From assembly GCA_963801065.1 (NCBI GenBank), contig CAWDDG010000009.1:1-64000 (forward strand): 64,000 bases of DNA. Reading direction: 5' to 3'. This document shows positions 33,116 through 43,051 of this stretch, one piece after another. The translations under genes and the position numbers were made by a program. The notes below the pieces were generated by a model. It saw only the letters and a list, made by a program, of their open reading frames with translations, was not told the DNA's origin and ran no database searches. The stretch is from CAWDDG01 sp963801065 (GTDB lineage: Bacteria; Actinomycetota; Actinomycetes; Jiangellales; Jiangellaceae). Every line of letters starts with the position of its first letter. Positions within the stretch are counted from its first letter, which is position 1.

Positions 33116-35068
33116 TCACACGACAGCGAGGGGAAGGAGCTTTCGGCCGGTCGGGCCGATCTGGATCTCGGTGCCCAACTGAGGGCAGACGCCGCAGTCG
33201 AAACACGGCGTCCAGCGGCAATCCTCGACCTCGACCTCGTCGACCGCGTCCTGCCAGTCCTCCCAGAGCCAGTCGCGGTCGAGCCCTGAGTCGAGGTGGT
33301 CCCATGGCAGCACCTCGGCGTACCCGCGTTCCCGAATGGTGTACCAGTCAAGATCGACCGGCTGGTCGGCGAGCGCCGACCTGGTGGCCGCGACCCAGCG
33401 CCCGTACGAGAAGTGCTCGCTCCACCCGTCGAATCGGCCGCCGTCCTCCCACGCCGCACGGATCACGCGGCCGACCCGGCGGTCGCCACGCGAGAGCAGG
33501 CCCTCGATCACGCTGGGCTTGCCGTCGTGGTAGCGGAAACCGATCGCCTTGGCGTACCGGCGGTCCCCGCGGATGGCGTCGCGGAGCTTGGCCAACCGGC
33601 CATCGACGGTTTCGTGGTCGCACTGCGCCGCCCACTGGAACGGCGTGTGCGGCTTCGGGATGAAGCCGCCGATCGAGACCGTGCAGCGGATGTCGCGGTG
33701 GCCCGAAGCCTCGCGGCCGGTGGCGATGACCTTCTTGGCCAGATCGGCGATCGCGAGCACGTCGTCGTCCGTCTCGGTCGGCAGGCCGCACATGAAGTAG
33801 AGCTTCACCTGGCGCCAGCCGTGGCTGTAGGCCGTCGCGACCGTTCGGAGCAGGTCCTCCTCGGTGACCATCTTGTTGATCACCTTGCGCATCCGCTCCG
33901 AGCCGCCCTCTGGCGCGAACGTCAGACCGGACCGCCGGCCGTTGCGGGACAGCTCGTTCGCGAGCGTGACGTTGAACGCATCCACCCGCGTCGACGGCAG
34001 AGATAGCGAGACGTTGGTGCCCTCGTAGCGGTCGGCCAGCCCCGTCGCGATCTCACTGATCTCGGAGTGGTCGGCGCTCGACAGCGAGAGAAGGCCGACC
34101 TCTTCGAACCCGGACCGCTCCAGGCCGGTGTGGACCATCTCGCCGACGGTCGTGACCGACCGCTCCCTGACCGGCCGGGTGATCATGCCGGCCTGACAGA
34201 ACCGGCAGCCGCGGGTGCAGCCACGGAAGATCTCGACGCTGAAGCGCTCGTGGACGGTCTCGGCGAGTGGCACCAGCGGATTGCGCGGGTAAGGCCACGA
34301 GTCGAGGTCCATGACGGTGTGCTTGTGCACCCGCCACGGGACGCCGGGCCGGTTGGGTGCCACCCGCTGGATCCGACCGTCCGGAAGGTACGACACGTCG
34401 TAGAACTTCGGGACGTAGACGCCGCCGCCGGCGGCCAGGCGCAGGAGCAACTCGTCGCGTCCTCCGGGCCGGCCTTCGGCCTTCCACTCCCGGACGACCT
34501 CGGTGATCGCGAGGACGATCTCCTCACCGTCGCCCAGCACGGCCGCGTCGAGGAAGTCGGCGATCGGCTCCGGGTTGAAGGCGGCGTGGCCTCCGGCGAT
34601 CACGATCGGGCTCTCATCGGTGCGGTCGACTGCCTCCAGGGGGATCCCGGCCAGGTCCAGCGCCGTGAGCATGTTCGTGTAGCCGAGCTCGGTGGCGAAG
34701 GAGATGCCGAGCAAGTCGAACGCCGCGACCGGCCGATGGGCGTCGACGGTGAACTGGCCGATGCTGTGTTCGCGCATCAGTGCCTCGAGGTCGGGCCAGA
34801 CGGCGTACGTGCGCTCGGCCAGCACGCCGTCGCGCTCGTTGAGCACTTCATAGAGGATCTGCACACCCTGGTTCGGTAGGCCCACCTCGTACGCATCGGG
34901 GTACATCAGGGCCCACCGGACCGTCGCGTCGTCGGCGCCCCAGTCCTTCACGGTCGCGTTGAGCTCCCCCCCGACGTACTGGATCGGTTTCTGCACCAAC
35001 GGCAGCAGCGGCTCGAGCCGCGGGAACAACGACTCGACAGAGGCCTGGATGGACCCCGTGGTGGGCAT
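33116..35068 (-). CDS. TIGR03960 family B12-binding-like radical SAM protein
   Basis: This is a 650-residue protein. Residues 1-210 form the N-terminal domain with YVGGELNATVKDW, GLPNQGVQILYEVLN and VIAGGHAAFNPEPIADFLD, resembling cobalamin-binding-type domains. The radical SAM core has the Cys cluster RGCTRGCRFCQAGM (CxxxCxxC) and GLTFAPEGGSERMRKVINK. The C-terminus has a second Cys set, CFDCGVC, perhaps for an auxiliary cluster or metal. Such proteins pair with TIGR03936 (here at 27809), and the pair is usually adjacent. Their reaction is not known to me. ATG 35068 was chosen over 35218 because the family starts at about SVESLFPRLEPLLP. Confidence 0.9.
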   Translation of the reverse strand: MPTTGSIQASVESLFPRLEPLLPLVQKPIQYVGGELNATVKDWGADDATVRWALMYPDAYEVGLPNQGVQILYEVLNERDGVLAERTYAVWPDLEALMREHSIGQFTVDAHRPVAAFDLLGISFATELGYTNMLTALDLAGIPLEAVDRTDESPIVIAGGHAAFNPEPIADFLDAAVLGDGEEIVLAITEVVREWKAEGRPGGRDELLLRLAAGGGVYVPKFYDVSYLPDGRIQRVAPNRPGVPWRVHKHTVMDLDSWPYPRNPLVPLAETVHERFSVEIFRGCTRGCRFCQAGMITRPVRERSVTTVGEMVHTGLERSGFEEVGLLSLSSADHSEISEIATGLADRYEGTNVSLSLPSTRVDAFNVTLANELSRNGRRSGLTFAPEGGSERMRKVINKMVTEEDLLRTVATAYSHGWRQVKLYFMCGLPTETDDDVLAIADLAKKVIATGREASGHRDIRCTVSIGGFIPKPHTPFQWAAQCDHETVDGRLAKLRDAIRGDRRYAKAIGFRYHDGKPSVIEGLLSRGDRRVGRVIRAAWEDGGRFDGWSEHFSYGRWVAATRSALADQPVDLDWYTIRERGYAEVLPWDHLDSGLDRDWLWEDWQDAVDEVEVEDCRWTPCFDCGVCPQLGTEIQIGPTGRKLLPLAVV

Positions 35069-35201
35069 CAACCTTGCCTTCCGGACACGGGTGGGGTCGT
35101 GCACCAGGGTAGCCGCCGTGGGGATGGAGCCCGCGCCGTACGTGACAGCTGTCCGGAATGCCTGGCAGGTCCTATGCTCGCCCCCACCGAGGGGAGCCAT
35201 C

Positions 35202-36014
35202 GTGACGACACCGGGCACACGCGCGGAGATCGGCGTGATCGGCGGGTCCGGGCTCTACTCGCTCCTCAGGGGCGCCAGCGAGGTGGACGTCGACACCCCG
35301 TACGGCCGGCCCAGCGACTCCATCACCCTGGGCCAGGTCGACGACCGCGCAGTCGCGTTCCTGCCCAGACACGGCCGCGGGCACCGGCTGCCACCCCACC
35401 GCATCCCCTACCGCGCGAATCTGTGGGCGCTGCGCTCCCTCGGCGTGCGCCAGGTGATCGCACCGTACGCGGTCGGTAGCCTGCGTCCCGACCTAGGACC
35501 GGGGACCTTCGTCGTCCCCGACCAGCTCGTCGACCGGACCGAAGGCCGGATCCAGACCTTCTACGATCAGGGCGCGGTGCACGTGCCCTTCGCCGATCCG
35601 TACTGCCCCGCCGGCCGTGCCACCGTACTGAAGCAGGCGACGGCAGGTGGGCTGGACCCGGTCGACGGCGGCACGATCGTCGTCGTCGAGGGGCCCCGTT
35701 TCTCCACCCGGGCCGAGTCACGATGGTTCGCCGCACAGGGGTGGTCCCTCGTCAACATGACGGGCCATCCTGAAGCGGCCCTGGCCCGGGAGCTCGCCCT
35801 GTGCTTCACCGCGGTCGCACTCGTCACCGACCTCGATGCGGGAACGGACCCCGGCGACACCGTCACGCAGGACGAGGTGTTCCGCGTGTTCGCGGCGAAC
35901 ACCGAGCGGGTACGCAACCTCGCGCTCCGTACGGTTGTTGCGCTGGATCTCGATCGACCGTGCCCCTGCTCCCACGCCCTCGACGGGATCCGGCTGCCGG
36001 TGGACCTCCCGTGA
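35202..36014 (+). CDS. mtnP: 5'-methylthioadenosine/purine nucleoside phosphorylase
   Basis: This is a 270-residue protein with the MTAP fold. The phosphate loop is GVIGGSGLYSL (11-21), RHGRGHRLPPHRIPYRANLW is conserved, and the purine-site segment VVEGPRFSTRAESR precedes NMTGHPEAALARELALCF and VTDLDAG. It cleaves methylthioadenosine (or a related nucleoside) with phosphate in purine/methionine salvage. GTG 35202 lies after GAGGGGA. It is divergent from the radical SAM gene with 133 bases between. Whether it prefers MTA, inosine or S-methylthioinosine cannot be settled here. Confidence 0.92.
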   Translation: MTTPGTRAEIGVIGGSGLYSLLRGASEVDVDTPYGRPSDSITLGQVDDRAVAFLPRHGRGHRLPPHRIPYRANLWALRSLGVRQVIAPYAVGSLRPDLGPGTFVVPDQLVDRTEGRIQTFYDQGAVHVPFADPYCPAGRATVLKQATAGGLDPVDGGTIVVVEGPRFSTRAESRWFAAQGWSLVNMTGHPEAALARELALCFTAVALVTDLDAGTDPGDTVTQDEVFRVFAANTERVRNLALRTVVALDLDRPCPCSHALDGIRLPVDLP

Positions 36015-36115
36015 CGAATTCCTTACAGCCGTCGTGGGATCGCTGACCACGCGACGTGGCCGGGGCCGCCCTCGCGGCAGTCGACGCCCGGCAGACATCG
36101 AGATCCGATCGTTGA

Positions 36116-37144
36116 TCACGACGCGGCCGTGGGCAGGCGCACGGTGAATCGGCAGCCGCCGTCGGTGTTCGCCACCGCGACCTCCCCGCCGTGGACGTCG
36201 ACCAGGCCGCGCACGATCGCGAGTCCGAGACCGCCACCGCCCGTCGGCGCGACCGCATCGTTCTCCGGGCTCCGCGCGGCTGCTCCTCGGAACGCGACGT
36301 CGAACACGCGAGGTAGGTCGGACTCGGGGATTCCACCGCAGCCGTCGGTGACGGCGACCCAGCCGCCGCGACCGTCGGTGCCGCCGTGGACTCGGACGAC
36401 GCCGTCAGCGGGCGTGTGCCGGATCGCGTTGAGCAACAGGTTGGCGAGCACCCGGCCCAGCTCCGGCTCGCTTCCCCGGACCGTGGCGTACCCGGACGGC
36501 GCGGCCTCGAGCCGGACCCGCTTCGCGTCCGCGACGGGAGCCGCCGCCCCGACCGCGTCTGAGACGACCTCGGCGAGAGGAACGTTCTGCAGCGTGATGT
36601 GCAGCGCACCGGCGTTGATCCGGGAAAGTTCGAACAGGTCGTCGACGAGTCCCGACACCCGGTCGGTCTCCACGCGCATCCGCCGGTGGTAGTCGGCAAC
36701 CGTGGCCGGGTCCTCGACAACACGGTCCTCGAGGGCCTCGGCCATGGCCCGGAGGCCGGCGAGCGGCGTCCGCAGGTCGTGCGACACCCAGGCGACGAGC
36801 TGCCGCCGGCTGTCCTCCAGCCGGCGTTCGCGCTCGCGGGCATCGGCCGCCCAGACGCTCGCCCGGGCAAGGCGCCGACCCGACCACAGGGCGAGGCCGA
36901 GGCTCACCGCACCGGCGGCCACGAGCACGACGAGAAGCACCTCCAGGTCGTGCTCGCTGATGAACATCGCCTCGGCAACCGCGACCACGCCGGCGACGAC
37001 CGCGAGCACGGTGGTCGCGAGCAGCACGGCTACGTGTGCGGTCACCGATCGTCCGCGCAACCGGCCCAGCACGAGCAGGCCGGCGACACCCACGAGGCCC
37101 GAGCCGGCGAGAGCGAGGAGCGACACCACCACGAGATCAGGCAT
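36116..37144 (-). CDS. Sensor histidine kinase (HisKA/HATPase)
   Basis: This is a 342-residue kinase. Three hydrophobic segments (about 4-28, 35-60, 68-88) with little extracytoplasmic sequence are followed by a linker and the HisKA domain with His122 in WVSHDLRTPLAGL. The ATPase domain has LANLLLNAIRHTP (N box), VTDGCGGIP (G1; Cys replaces the usual Asn/Gly), and GGGGLGLAIVRGLVDVHGG (G2). It overlaps the response regulator gene by 8 bases and is translated after it. The signal is unknown. Confidence 0.93.
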   Translation of the reverse strand: MPDLVVVSLLALAGSGLVGVAGLLVLGRLRGRSVTAHVAVLLATTVLAVVAGVVAVAEAMFISEHDLEVLLVVLVAAGAVSLGLALWSGRRLARASVWAADARERERRLEDSRRQLVAWVSHDLRTPLAGLRAMAEALEDRVVEDPATVADYHRRMRVETDRVSGLVDDLFELSRINAGALHITLQNVPLAEVVSDAVGAAAPVADAKRVRLEAAPSGYATVRGSEPELGRVLANLLLNAIRHTPADGVVRVHGGTDGRGGWVAVTDGCGGIPESDLPRVFDVAFRGAAARSPENDAVAPTGGGGLGLAIVRGLVDVHGGEVAVANTDGGCRFTVRLPTAAS

Positions 37145-37865
37145 GAGCGTCCTCCATCGGTTCGTAGCGGTAGCCGATCCCCCAGACCGTGACGATGCGC
37201 CGCGGGTGCTGCGGTTCGTCCTCGACCTTCTCGCGCAGCCGCCGTACGTGCACGGTCACGGTGGCCTGGTCCCCGAAGCTCCACCCCCAGACCTGCTGCA
37301 GCAACTCGGTCCGGTTGAACGCCCGCCGTGGATGGCGCAGGAAGTGCGTCAGCAGGTCGAACTCCCGAACCGTCAGTGCGAGCGGCCGTCCGCGCCGCTC
37401 GGCCGTGCGCGACACCAGGTCGAGCGAGAGGTCGCCGTCGACGAGCGGACCGGAGTCGGTACCGGGCTCCGCCCGACCGACCCGGCGCAGCACGGACTGG
37501 ACGCGCAGCGCAAGCTCGCGCGGCGAGAACGGCTTGGTCACGTAGTCGTCCGCGCCGGTCTCGAAGCCGACCACGCGGTCGGACTCCTCCCCCAACGCCG
37601 TGAGCATCACGACAGGCACGTCGGACGAGCGACGCAGCCGGCGGCAGACCTCCAGGCCCGACATCCCGGGGAGCATGAGGTCGAGCACGACGAGGTCCGG
37701 CGGGTGCTCCGCGGCGATCGCGAGCGCCGTCGGCCCGTCGCCCGCCTTGTCGACGTCGAAACCGGCGCGTTCGAGATAGCGGCGCACGACGTCGCTCACC
37801 GTGGGGTCGTCGTCGACGACGAGGACCCGCGCCCGCCTTCCGGCGTCGGGCCGCGGCATCACCAT
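37137..37865 (-). CDS. OmpR/PhoB-family response regulator
   Basis: This is a 242-residue regulator. The receiver has Asp18-20, phospho-Asp62 in VVLDLMLPGMSG, Thr in VVMLTALGEE and Lys in YVTKPFSPREL. The winged-helix effector domain (about 150-237) has LTVREFDLLTHFLRHP and VTVHVRRLREKVED. It is the first gene of the pair with the histidine kinase. ATG 37865 and ATG 37859 are both possible, differing by two residues. The target genes are not evident. Confidence 0.95.
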   Translation of the reverse strand: MVMPRPDAGRRARVLVVDDDPTVSDVVRRYLERAGFDVDKAGDGPTALAIAAEHPPDLVVLDLMLPGMSGLEVCRRLRRSSDVPVVMLTALGEESDRVVGFETGADDYVTKPFSPRELALRVQSVLRRVGRAEPGTDSGPLVDGDLSLDLVSRTAERRGRPLALTVREFDLLTHFLRHPRRAFNRTELLQQVWGWSFGDQATVTVHVRRLREKVEDEPQHPRRIVTVWGIGYRYEPMEDAHA

Positions 37866-37980
37866 CTCAGTGTCCCTGGCGTGTCATCAGCCCGAGGCTA
37901 GGTGCATGGACGCCGGCCGTGGTCTCGCGTTCGCGGACCGTAAGGTGCGGTCGCCGGTCGCCGCCCTACGTTCCCGCGTG

Positions 37981-38388
37981 TCACAGGGCCGGGAACCAGA
38001 GGGCGACCTCGCGCTGTGCCGCCTCGGCGGAGTCGGAACCGTGCACGAGGTTCTCCGACGTCGACAGCGCAAGGTCGCCACGGACCGTGCCCGCCGCGGC
38101 CTTGCGCCCATCGGTCGCGCCGTTCATGGCCCGCACGACGTCGACCGCGGCGTCGCCGGCCAGCACCATGGCGACCAGCGAGCCGCCGGTGATGAACTCC
38201 CGGAGCGCCGGGTAGAAGGGCTTCTCGACGTGCTCGGCGTAGTGGGCGTCGGACAACGTCGAGTCCACCACGCGCTGGTCCATGGCCACGATGGTGAGTC
38301 CCTTGCGCTCGTAGCGGCCGAGGATCTCGCCCACCAGGCCGCGGCGGACGGCATCGGGCTTGATGAGGACGAGCGTCTGCTCGGACAC
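37981..38388 (-). CDS. ndk: Nucleoside diphosphate kinase
   Basis: This is a 135-residue enzyme transferring gamma-phosphate between nucleoside triphosphates and diphosphates. It begins SEQTLVLIKPDAVRRGLVGE, and the phospho-His is His116 in NLVHGSDS. Length is standard. GTG 38388 is preceded by AGGAGAAT. It is downstream of the DUF4233 gene in the conserved actinobacterial order. Confidence 0.97.
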   Translation of the reverse strand: MSEQTLVLIKPDAVRRGLVGEILGRYERKGLTIVAMDQRVVDSTLSDAHYAEHVEKPFYPALREFITGGSLVAMVLAGDAAVDVVRAMNGATDGRKAAAGTVRGDLALSTSENLVHGSDSAEAAQREVALWFPAL

Positions 38389-38521
38389 GAGATTCTCCTG
38401 TGGGCGGACGATTGATACGACCGGCCGAACCCTAGTCATCGGCCTGGGCCGGCGGCCACCCGGACGGCCTCGTGTGTGACGCTCGGCTGCCGCTCCGCCC
38501 AGCTAGCGGAGCATCGGGCAG

Positions 38522-38863
38522 TCAGCCTTCCGGACGCTCCTGCCGGGCGGCCTCGGCCGCTTCGACCTTGCGACCCAGACGCAGCGTGAGGAACCACAGC
38601 AGCGCGAAAATGCCACCGAGGACGAACATCACAGGCACGACCAGGCCCAATCCGATGACGACGACCTGCAGGGCCGAGCCGAGGTAGTAGCCGAACGGAC
38701 CTCGTCGCAGCAGCGCTGCCGCGACCACGCACGTCACCGCGACGCCGAGCCCAGCCGGAACGGCCGTCGACGCGTCGACATCGGAGATCGAGACGGCTAC
38801 GGGTATCGCCAGCGCGACCACCAGGGCCTCGACGGAGAGCACCATCGCGGCGATGCGGCTCAC
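38522..38863 (-). CDS. DUF4233 membrane protein
   Basis: This is a 113-residue protein with four hydrophobic helices (about 5-27, 34-50, 57-78, 78-95) and a charged C-terminus with a LRLGRKVEAAEAA segment. The family is found between folC and ndk in most actinobacteria. Its ATG overlaps the folC stop by 4 bases, so it is translationally coupled. The function is unknown. Confidence 0.88.
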   Translation of the reverse strand: MSRIAAMVLSVEALVVALAIPVAVSISDVDASTAVPAGLGVAVTCVVAAALLRRGPFGYYLGSALQVVVIGLGLVVPVMFVLGGIFALLWFLTLRLGRKVEAAEAARQERPEG

Positions 38864-40218
38864 GAGTTCCTCCTGAGCAGCCCGCGAGCGTCGCCTGCGG
38901 TCACGACGGATCCCGTGACGAGCACGCCGCCACCGCCGAGAGGGGCTTCCCGCTCGGCGAGGCCGACGGCGATCTCGATGGCCTCGGGCAGCGTCGACCC
39001 CTGATAGACGCGGTCCTCACCGAACGCCTGAAGGGCCAGCATGGCCAGGTCGTCGACGGGCATCGACCGCGGCGACGAGTTCTCGGTCGCCACGACCAGG
39101 TCGACGACCGCCGCTAGCTCCATCAGGATGCCCAGCACGTCCTTGTCGCGCAATGCAGCGACCACAGCCACCAGGCTGCCGAACGTGAACTCCTCGCTGA
39201 TCGCCTCGGCCAGTGCGCGCGCACCGGCCGGATTGTGTGCCGCATCGACGAGCACGGTGGGGCTTCGCCGCAGCACCTCCAGACGGCCCGGCGACACGGT
39301 GCGAGCGAAGGCCGCCCGCACCGCGTCGCCGTCGAGCGGATCGCGGCCTCCACCGAGGAACGCCTCGACCGCAGCCAACGCGCACGCCGCGTTCTGCGCC
39401 TGATGCGCGCCGTGCAGCGGCAGGAACACCTCGTCGTAGAACCCGGCCAAGCCCTGCAGCCCGAGCAACTGGCCGCCGACCGCCACCTCGCGAGTCCGCA
39501 CGCCGAACTCCAGGCCCTCCCGCGCGATCGTCGCACCCGCCTCGGCGGCGCGTCTCAACAACACCTCCGCTGCCCCCTCGACCTGCCGGGCGAGCACGGC
39601 AACGGCGCCGGGCTTGATGATCCCCGCCTTCTCGGCCGCGATCTGCTCCACGGTCTCGCCGAGATACTCGGCATGGTCCACGGCAACAGGGGTGACGACG
39701 GCAACCCGGCCGTCGGCCACATTGGTCGCATCCCAGGAGCCGCCCATCCCGACCTCCACGACAGCAGCGTCGACCGGAGCATCGGCGAACGCCGCGTAGG
39801 CCATGGCCGTCAACACCTCGAAGAAGGACAGCCGCACCTTGTGCCGCTCGTCGACCAGGTCGAGGTAGGGAGCAACCTCCGCGTACGCGGCCGCGAAACG
39901 TTCGGCGTCGACGGGTTCACCGTCGAGGCAGATCCGCTCCGTGATCGACTCGAGATGCGGACTGGTGAAGCGCCCGGTGCGCAGGTTGTGCTCACGGAGA
40001 AGCTCGTCGACCATCCGTGCGGTCGACGTCTTGCCGTTGGTGCCGCCGACGTGGATCACCGGGTAGGTGTGCTGAGGGTTGCCCAGCAGGTCGACCAGGT
40101 CGCGGATGCGCACCAGTGAGGGTTCGATCCGGGACTCCGGCCACCGCGTGGCCAGAGCCGCCTCGACCTCGCGTAGCGCGGCGGCACCTGCCGCGCGGCC
40201 CGTCTGGTCGTGCGTCAC
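38860..40218 (-). CDS. folC: Folylpolyglutamate synthase / dihydrofolate synthase
   Basis: This is a 452-residue ligase of the Mur family. The ATP loop is HVGGTNGKTSTARMV (56-70). TSPHLESITERI, VVEVGMGGSWDATNV and the central-domain HAEYLG follow, with VDAAHNPAGARALAEAI in the C-terminal domain. It adds glutamate to dihydropteroate and/or folates. It starts at ATG 40218, 58 bases after valS, in the same transcript order (valS, folC, DUF4233, ndk). Confidence 0.96.
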   Translation of the reverse strand: MTHDQTGRAAGAAALREVEAALATRWPESRIEPSLVRIRDLVDLLGNPQHTYPVIHVGGTNGKTSTARMVDELLREHNLRTGRFTSPHLESITERICLDGEPVDAERFAAAYAEVAPYLDLVDERHKVRLSFFEVLTAMAYAAFADAPVDAAVVEVGMGGSWDATNVADGRVAVVTPVAVDHAEYLGETVEQIAAEKAGIIKPGAVAVLARQVEGAAEVLLRRAAEAGATIAREGLEFGVRTREVAVGGQLLGLQGLAGFYDEVFLPLHGAHQAQNAACALAAVEAFLGGGRDPLDGDAVRAAFARTVSPGRLEVLRRSPTVLVDAAHNPAGARALAEAISEEFTFGSLVAVVAALRDKDVLGILMELAAVVDLVVATENSSPRSMPVDDLAMLALQAFGEDRVYQGSTLPEAIEIAVGLAEREAPLGGGGVLVTGSVVTAGDARGLLRRNS

Positions 40219-40276
40219 CGATGCGTCACCCGCCTTGGGGACAGTTCGTCGCGAACCTGCCTCCTGCGCACGACCG

Positions 40277-42910
40277 TCAGCTACTGAGTGCGCCGAGCTG
40301 GGCCTCGATCCTCGCGATGTCGGCTTCGGCTGCGGTGCGACGGTCCCGGATCCTGGCTACCACGGCGTCGGGAGCCTTGGCGAGGAACTGCTCGTTGTCG
40401 AGCTTGACGGCCGCCTGCGTCAGCTCCTTTCGGGCCGCCGCGAGGTCCTTCTCCATCCGGCGGCGCTCGGCCCCGACATCGATCGTCCCGGAGACGTCGA
40501 TCTCCACCGTCACGCGGCCTATCTGCAGCGACGCAGTGGGTGCGAAGCGTTCCGCGGGTACGTCGAGCCAGGTGAGCGCCCTGATCTCGGTCTCGTGGTG
40601 GCTGATCGGACCCTCACCGCCGCCGACGAGCCGCGCCGCGACGCGCTGGCGGGGCTTGAGGCCTTGGTCGCTGCGGAACCGCCGCACCTCGGTGACCAAC
40701 CGCTGGATCGCGGCGACGGCGGCCTCGGCCTCGGCGTCCGTCCGCGTTCGATCGGCGACCGGCCAGGAGGCGACGACCAGCGACTCCGCGCCGGTCAGCG
40801 CCGTCCACAGCTCCTCGGTCACGAACGGCGCCAGCGGATGGAGGAGCCGCAGCAGGGTGTCGAGCACGTGGCCCAGTACGAGCCGTGTGCGCTCCGCCGC
40901 CTCTCCGCCTGCCGCAAGTGGCGTCTTGACGAGCTCGACATACCAGTCGCAGAACTCGTCCCAGGCGAACCGGAACAGCGCTTCGGACGCCTTCGCGAAC
41001 TGGTAGCCCTCGTAGTACGAGTCGACCTCGGCGACCGTCGTGTGCAACCTGGACAGGATCCAGCGGTCCGGGTCGGACAACGTCTCGGCGGGTGGGACCT
41101 CGCCGACGTGGGCGCCGTTGAGCAGAGCGAACCGCGTGGCGTTCCAGAGCTTGTTGCAGAAGTTGCGGGAGGCCTGGACCCAATCGACGCTCACCGAGAC
41201 GTCGACGCCGGGGTTCGCGCCACGGGCCAGCGTGAAGCGGACTGCGTCGGCGCCGTAGGCGTCCATCCACTCCAGCGGATCGACGGTGTTGCCCCGCGAC
41301 TTGCTCATCTTCTTGCCGTACTGGTCCCGGACCAGCCCGTGCAGCGCGAGGTGACGGAACGGGGCGGACTGCTCTGCGTTCCGCCCGTCGGCGTCGGTCA
41401 TCGCGTAAAGGCCGAACATCATCATCCGGGCGACCCAGAAGAAGATGATGTCGTAGCCGGTGACCATCACGCTGGTCGGATAGAACCGGCGCAGGTCGTC
41501 GGTGTCGTCGGGCCAGCCGAGTGTCGAGAACGGCCACAGCGCGGAGGAGAACCACGTGTCGAGGACATCGGGGTCCTGCGCCCAGCCCTCGCCCGATGGC
41601 GGCGGCTCGCCCGGCCCGACGCACACCATCTGGCCGTCGGGACCGTGCCAGACCGGGATCCGGTGCCCCCACCAGAGTTGCCGGCTGATGCACCAGTCGT
41701 GCATGTTGTCGACCCACTCGAAGTAGCGGGCCTCCATGGTCTTCGGGTGGACGGTGACGCGGCCGTCGCGGATCGCGTCACCCGCGGCCTTCGCCAGCGG
41801 CGCCACGCCCACGAACCACTGGGTGGACAGCCGCGGCTCGATGACGGTGTCGCAGCGCGAGCAGTGCCCGACGGCGTGGATGTAGGGCCGCTTCTCGGCG
41901 ACGATCCTGCCCTCTTCGCGCAACGCGGCCACAACGGCCGGGCGAGCCTCGAAGCGATCGAGCCCCTCGAACGGGCCCGGCGCCGTGATGACGCCCCGTT
42001 CATCCATGATCGTGAGGTTCGGCAGGCCGTGTCGCTGGCCGATCTCGAAGTCGTTGGGATCGTGGGCCGGCGTGACCTTGACCGCGCCGGTTCCGAACGT
42101 GGGGTCGACATGTGGGTCGGCCAATACGGGGATCCGACGGCCCGTCAGCGGTAGCTCGACCTCGGTGCCGACCAGGTGGCGGTAGCGGTCGTCATCGGGA
42201 TGGACGGCGACGCCGGTGTCGCCCAGCATCGTCTCCGCGCGGGTCGTCACAACGACGATCGCCGAATCGCCGCTGCCGTACCGGATCGAGATCAGCTCGC
42301 CGTTGTCGTCACTGTGGTCGACCTCGATGTCGGACAACGCGGTCAGGCATCGGGGGCACCAGTTGATGATGCGTTCGGCGCGATAGATGAGCCCGTCGTC
42401 GTAGAGCCGCTTGAAGATCGTCTGGACGGCGCGGGACAGGCCGTCGTCCATGGTGAAACGCTCACGGCTCCAGTCGACGCTGTCGCCGAGCCGGCGCATC
42501 TGGCCGAGGATCTGGCCGCCGTACTCTTCCTTCCACTGCCAGACCCGGGCAACGAACCCGTCGCGGCCCAGATCCTGCTTGTTCAGACCCTCTGTCTCGA
42601 ACAGATGCCGCTCGACCAGCGTCTGGGTGCCGATGCCGGCGTGGTCCATGCCGGGTAGCCAGAGCGTCTCGTACCCCTGCATCCGGCGGCGCCGCACCAG
42701 CGCGTCCATCAGCGTGTGACCCAGGGCGTGCCCGATGTGCAGGGACCCGGTGACGTTCGGAGGCGGGATCACGATGCAGTACGCAGGCTTTTCTGACGAC
42801 GCGTCGGCGGAGAAGTAGCCGCGCTCGACCCAGCGCTCGTACAGCGGACCCTCTACCTCTGCCGGTGCGAACGCGGTCGGCAGGTTGGTGGGGCGAGTCG
42901 TCTCGGTCAC
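40277..42910 (-). CDS. valS: Valyl-tRNA synthetase
   Basis: This is an 877-residue class I synthetase. HIGH is in NVTGSLHIGHALGHT (58-61), and KMSKS is near residue 535 in YGKKMSKSRGNTVDPLEW. The editing (CP1) domain has VVVTTRAETMLGDTGVAVHP. The C-terminal coiled coil (EKDLAAARKELTQAA) is present. It is full length with no visible damage. It starts at ATG 42910. Confidence 0.98.
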   Translation of the reverse strand: MTETTRPTNLPTAFAPAEVEGPLYERWVERGYFSADASSEKPAYCIVIPPPNVTGSLHIGHALGHTLMDALVRRRRMQGYETLWLPGMDHAGIGTQTLVERHLFETEGLNKQDLGRDGFVARVWQWKEEYGGQILGQMRRLGDSVDWSRERFTMDDGLSRAVQTIFKRLYDDGLIYRAERIINWCPRCLTALSDIEVDHSDDNGELISIRYGSGDSAIVVVTTRAETMLGDTGVAVHPDDDRYRHLVGTEVELPLTGRRIPVLADPHVDPTFGTGAVKVTPAHDPNDFEIGQRHGLPNLTIMDERGVITAPGPFEGLDRFEARPAVVAALREEGRIVAEKRPYIHAVGHCSRCDTVIEPRLSTQWFVGVAPLAKAAGDAIRDGRVTVHPKTMEARYFEWVDNMHDWCISRQLWWGHRIPVWHGPDGQMVCVGPGEPPPSGEGWAQDPDVLDTWFSSALWPFSTLGWPDDTDDLRRFYPTSVMVTGYDIIFFWVARMMMFGLYAMTDADGRNAEQSAPFRHLALHGLVRDQYGKKMSKSRGNTVDPLEWMDAYGADAVRFTLARGANPGVDVSVSVDWVQASRNFCNKLWNATRFALLNGAHVGEVPPAETLSDPDRWILSRLHTTVAEVDSYYEGYQFAKASEALFRFAWDEFCDWYVELVKTPLAAGGEAAERTRLVLGHVLDTLLRLLHPLAPFVTEELWTALTGAESLVVASWPVADRTRTDAEAEAAVAAIQRLVTEVRRFRSDQGLKPRQRVAARLVGGGEGPISHHETEIRALTWLDVPAERFAPTASLQIGRVTVEIDVSGTIDVGAERRRMEKDLAAARKELTQAAVKLDNEQFLAKAPDAVVARIRDRRTAAEADIARIEAQLGALSS

Positions 42911-43051
42911 CCAGGAAGTCTACGGACTCTCACCAGATGCCGACGCGTTCGTTCACCGGCCTCCACAGGCCGTCGCCTTCCCGCACCATTGCCGCGCATA
43001 CGTGCGCGCGCACCTGATGAGCAACCGCTTCATGGAAGGCGGGACGACCCG

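Noticed and set aside
40079..42154. 691-residue plus-strand frame
   Set aside because: Antisense to valS; no domain recognisable.
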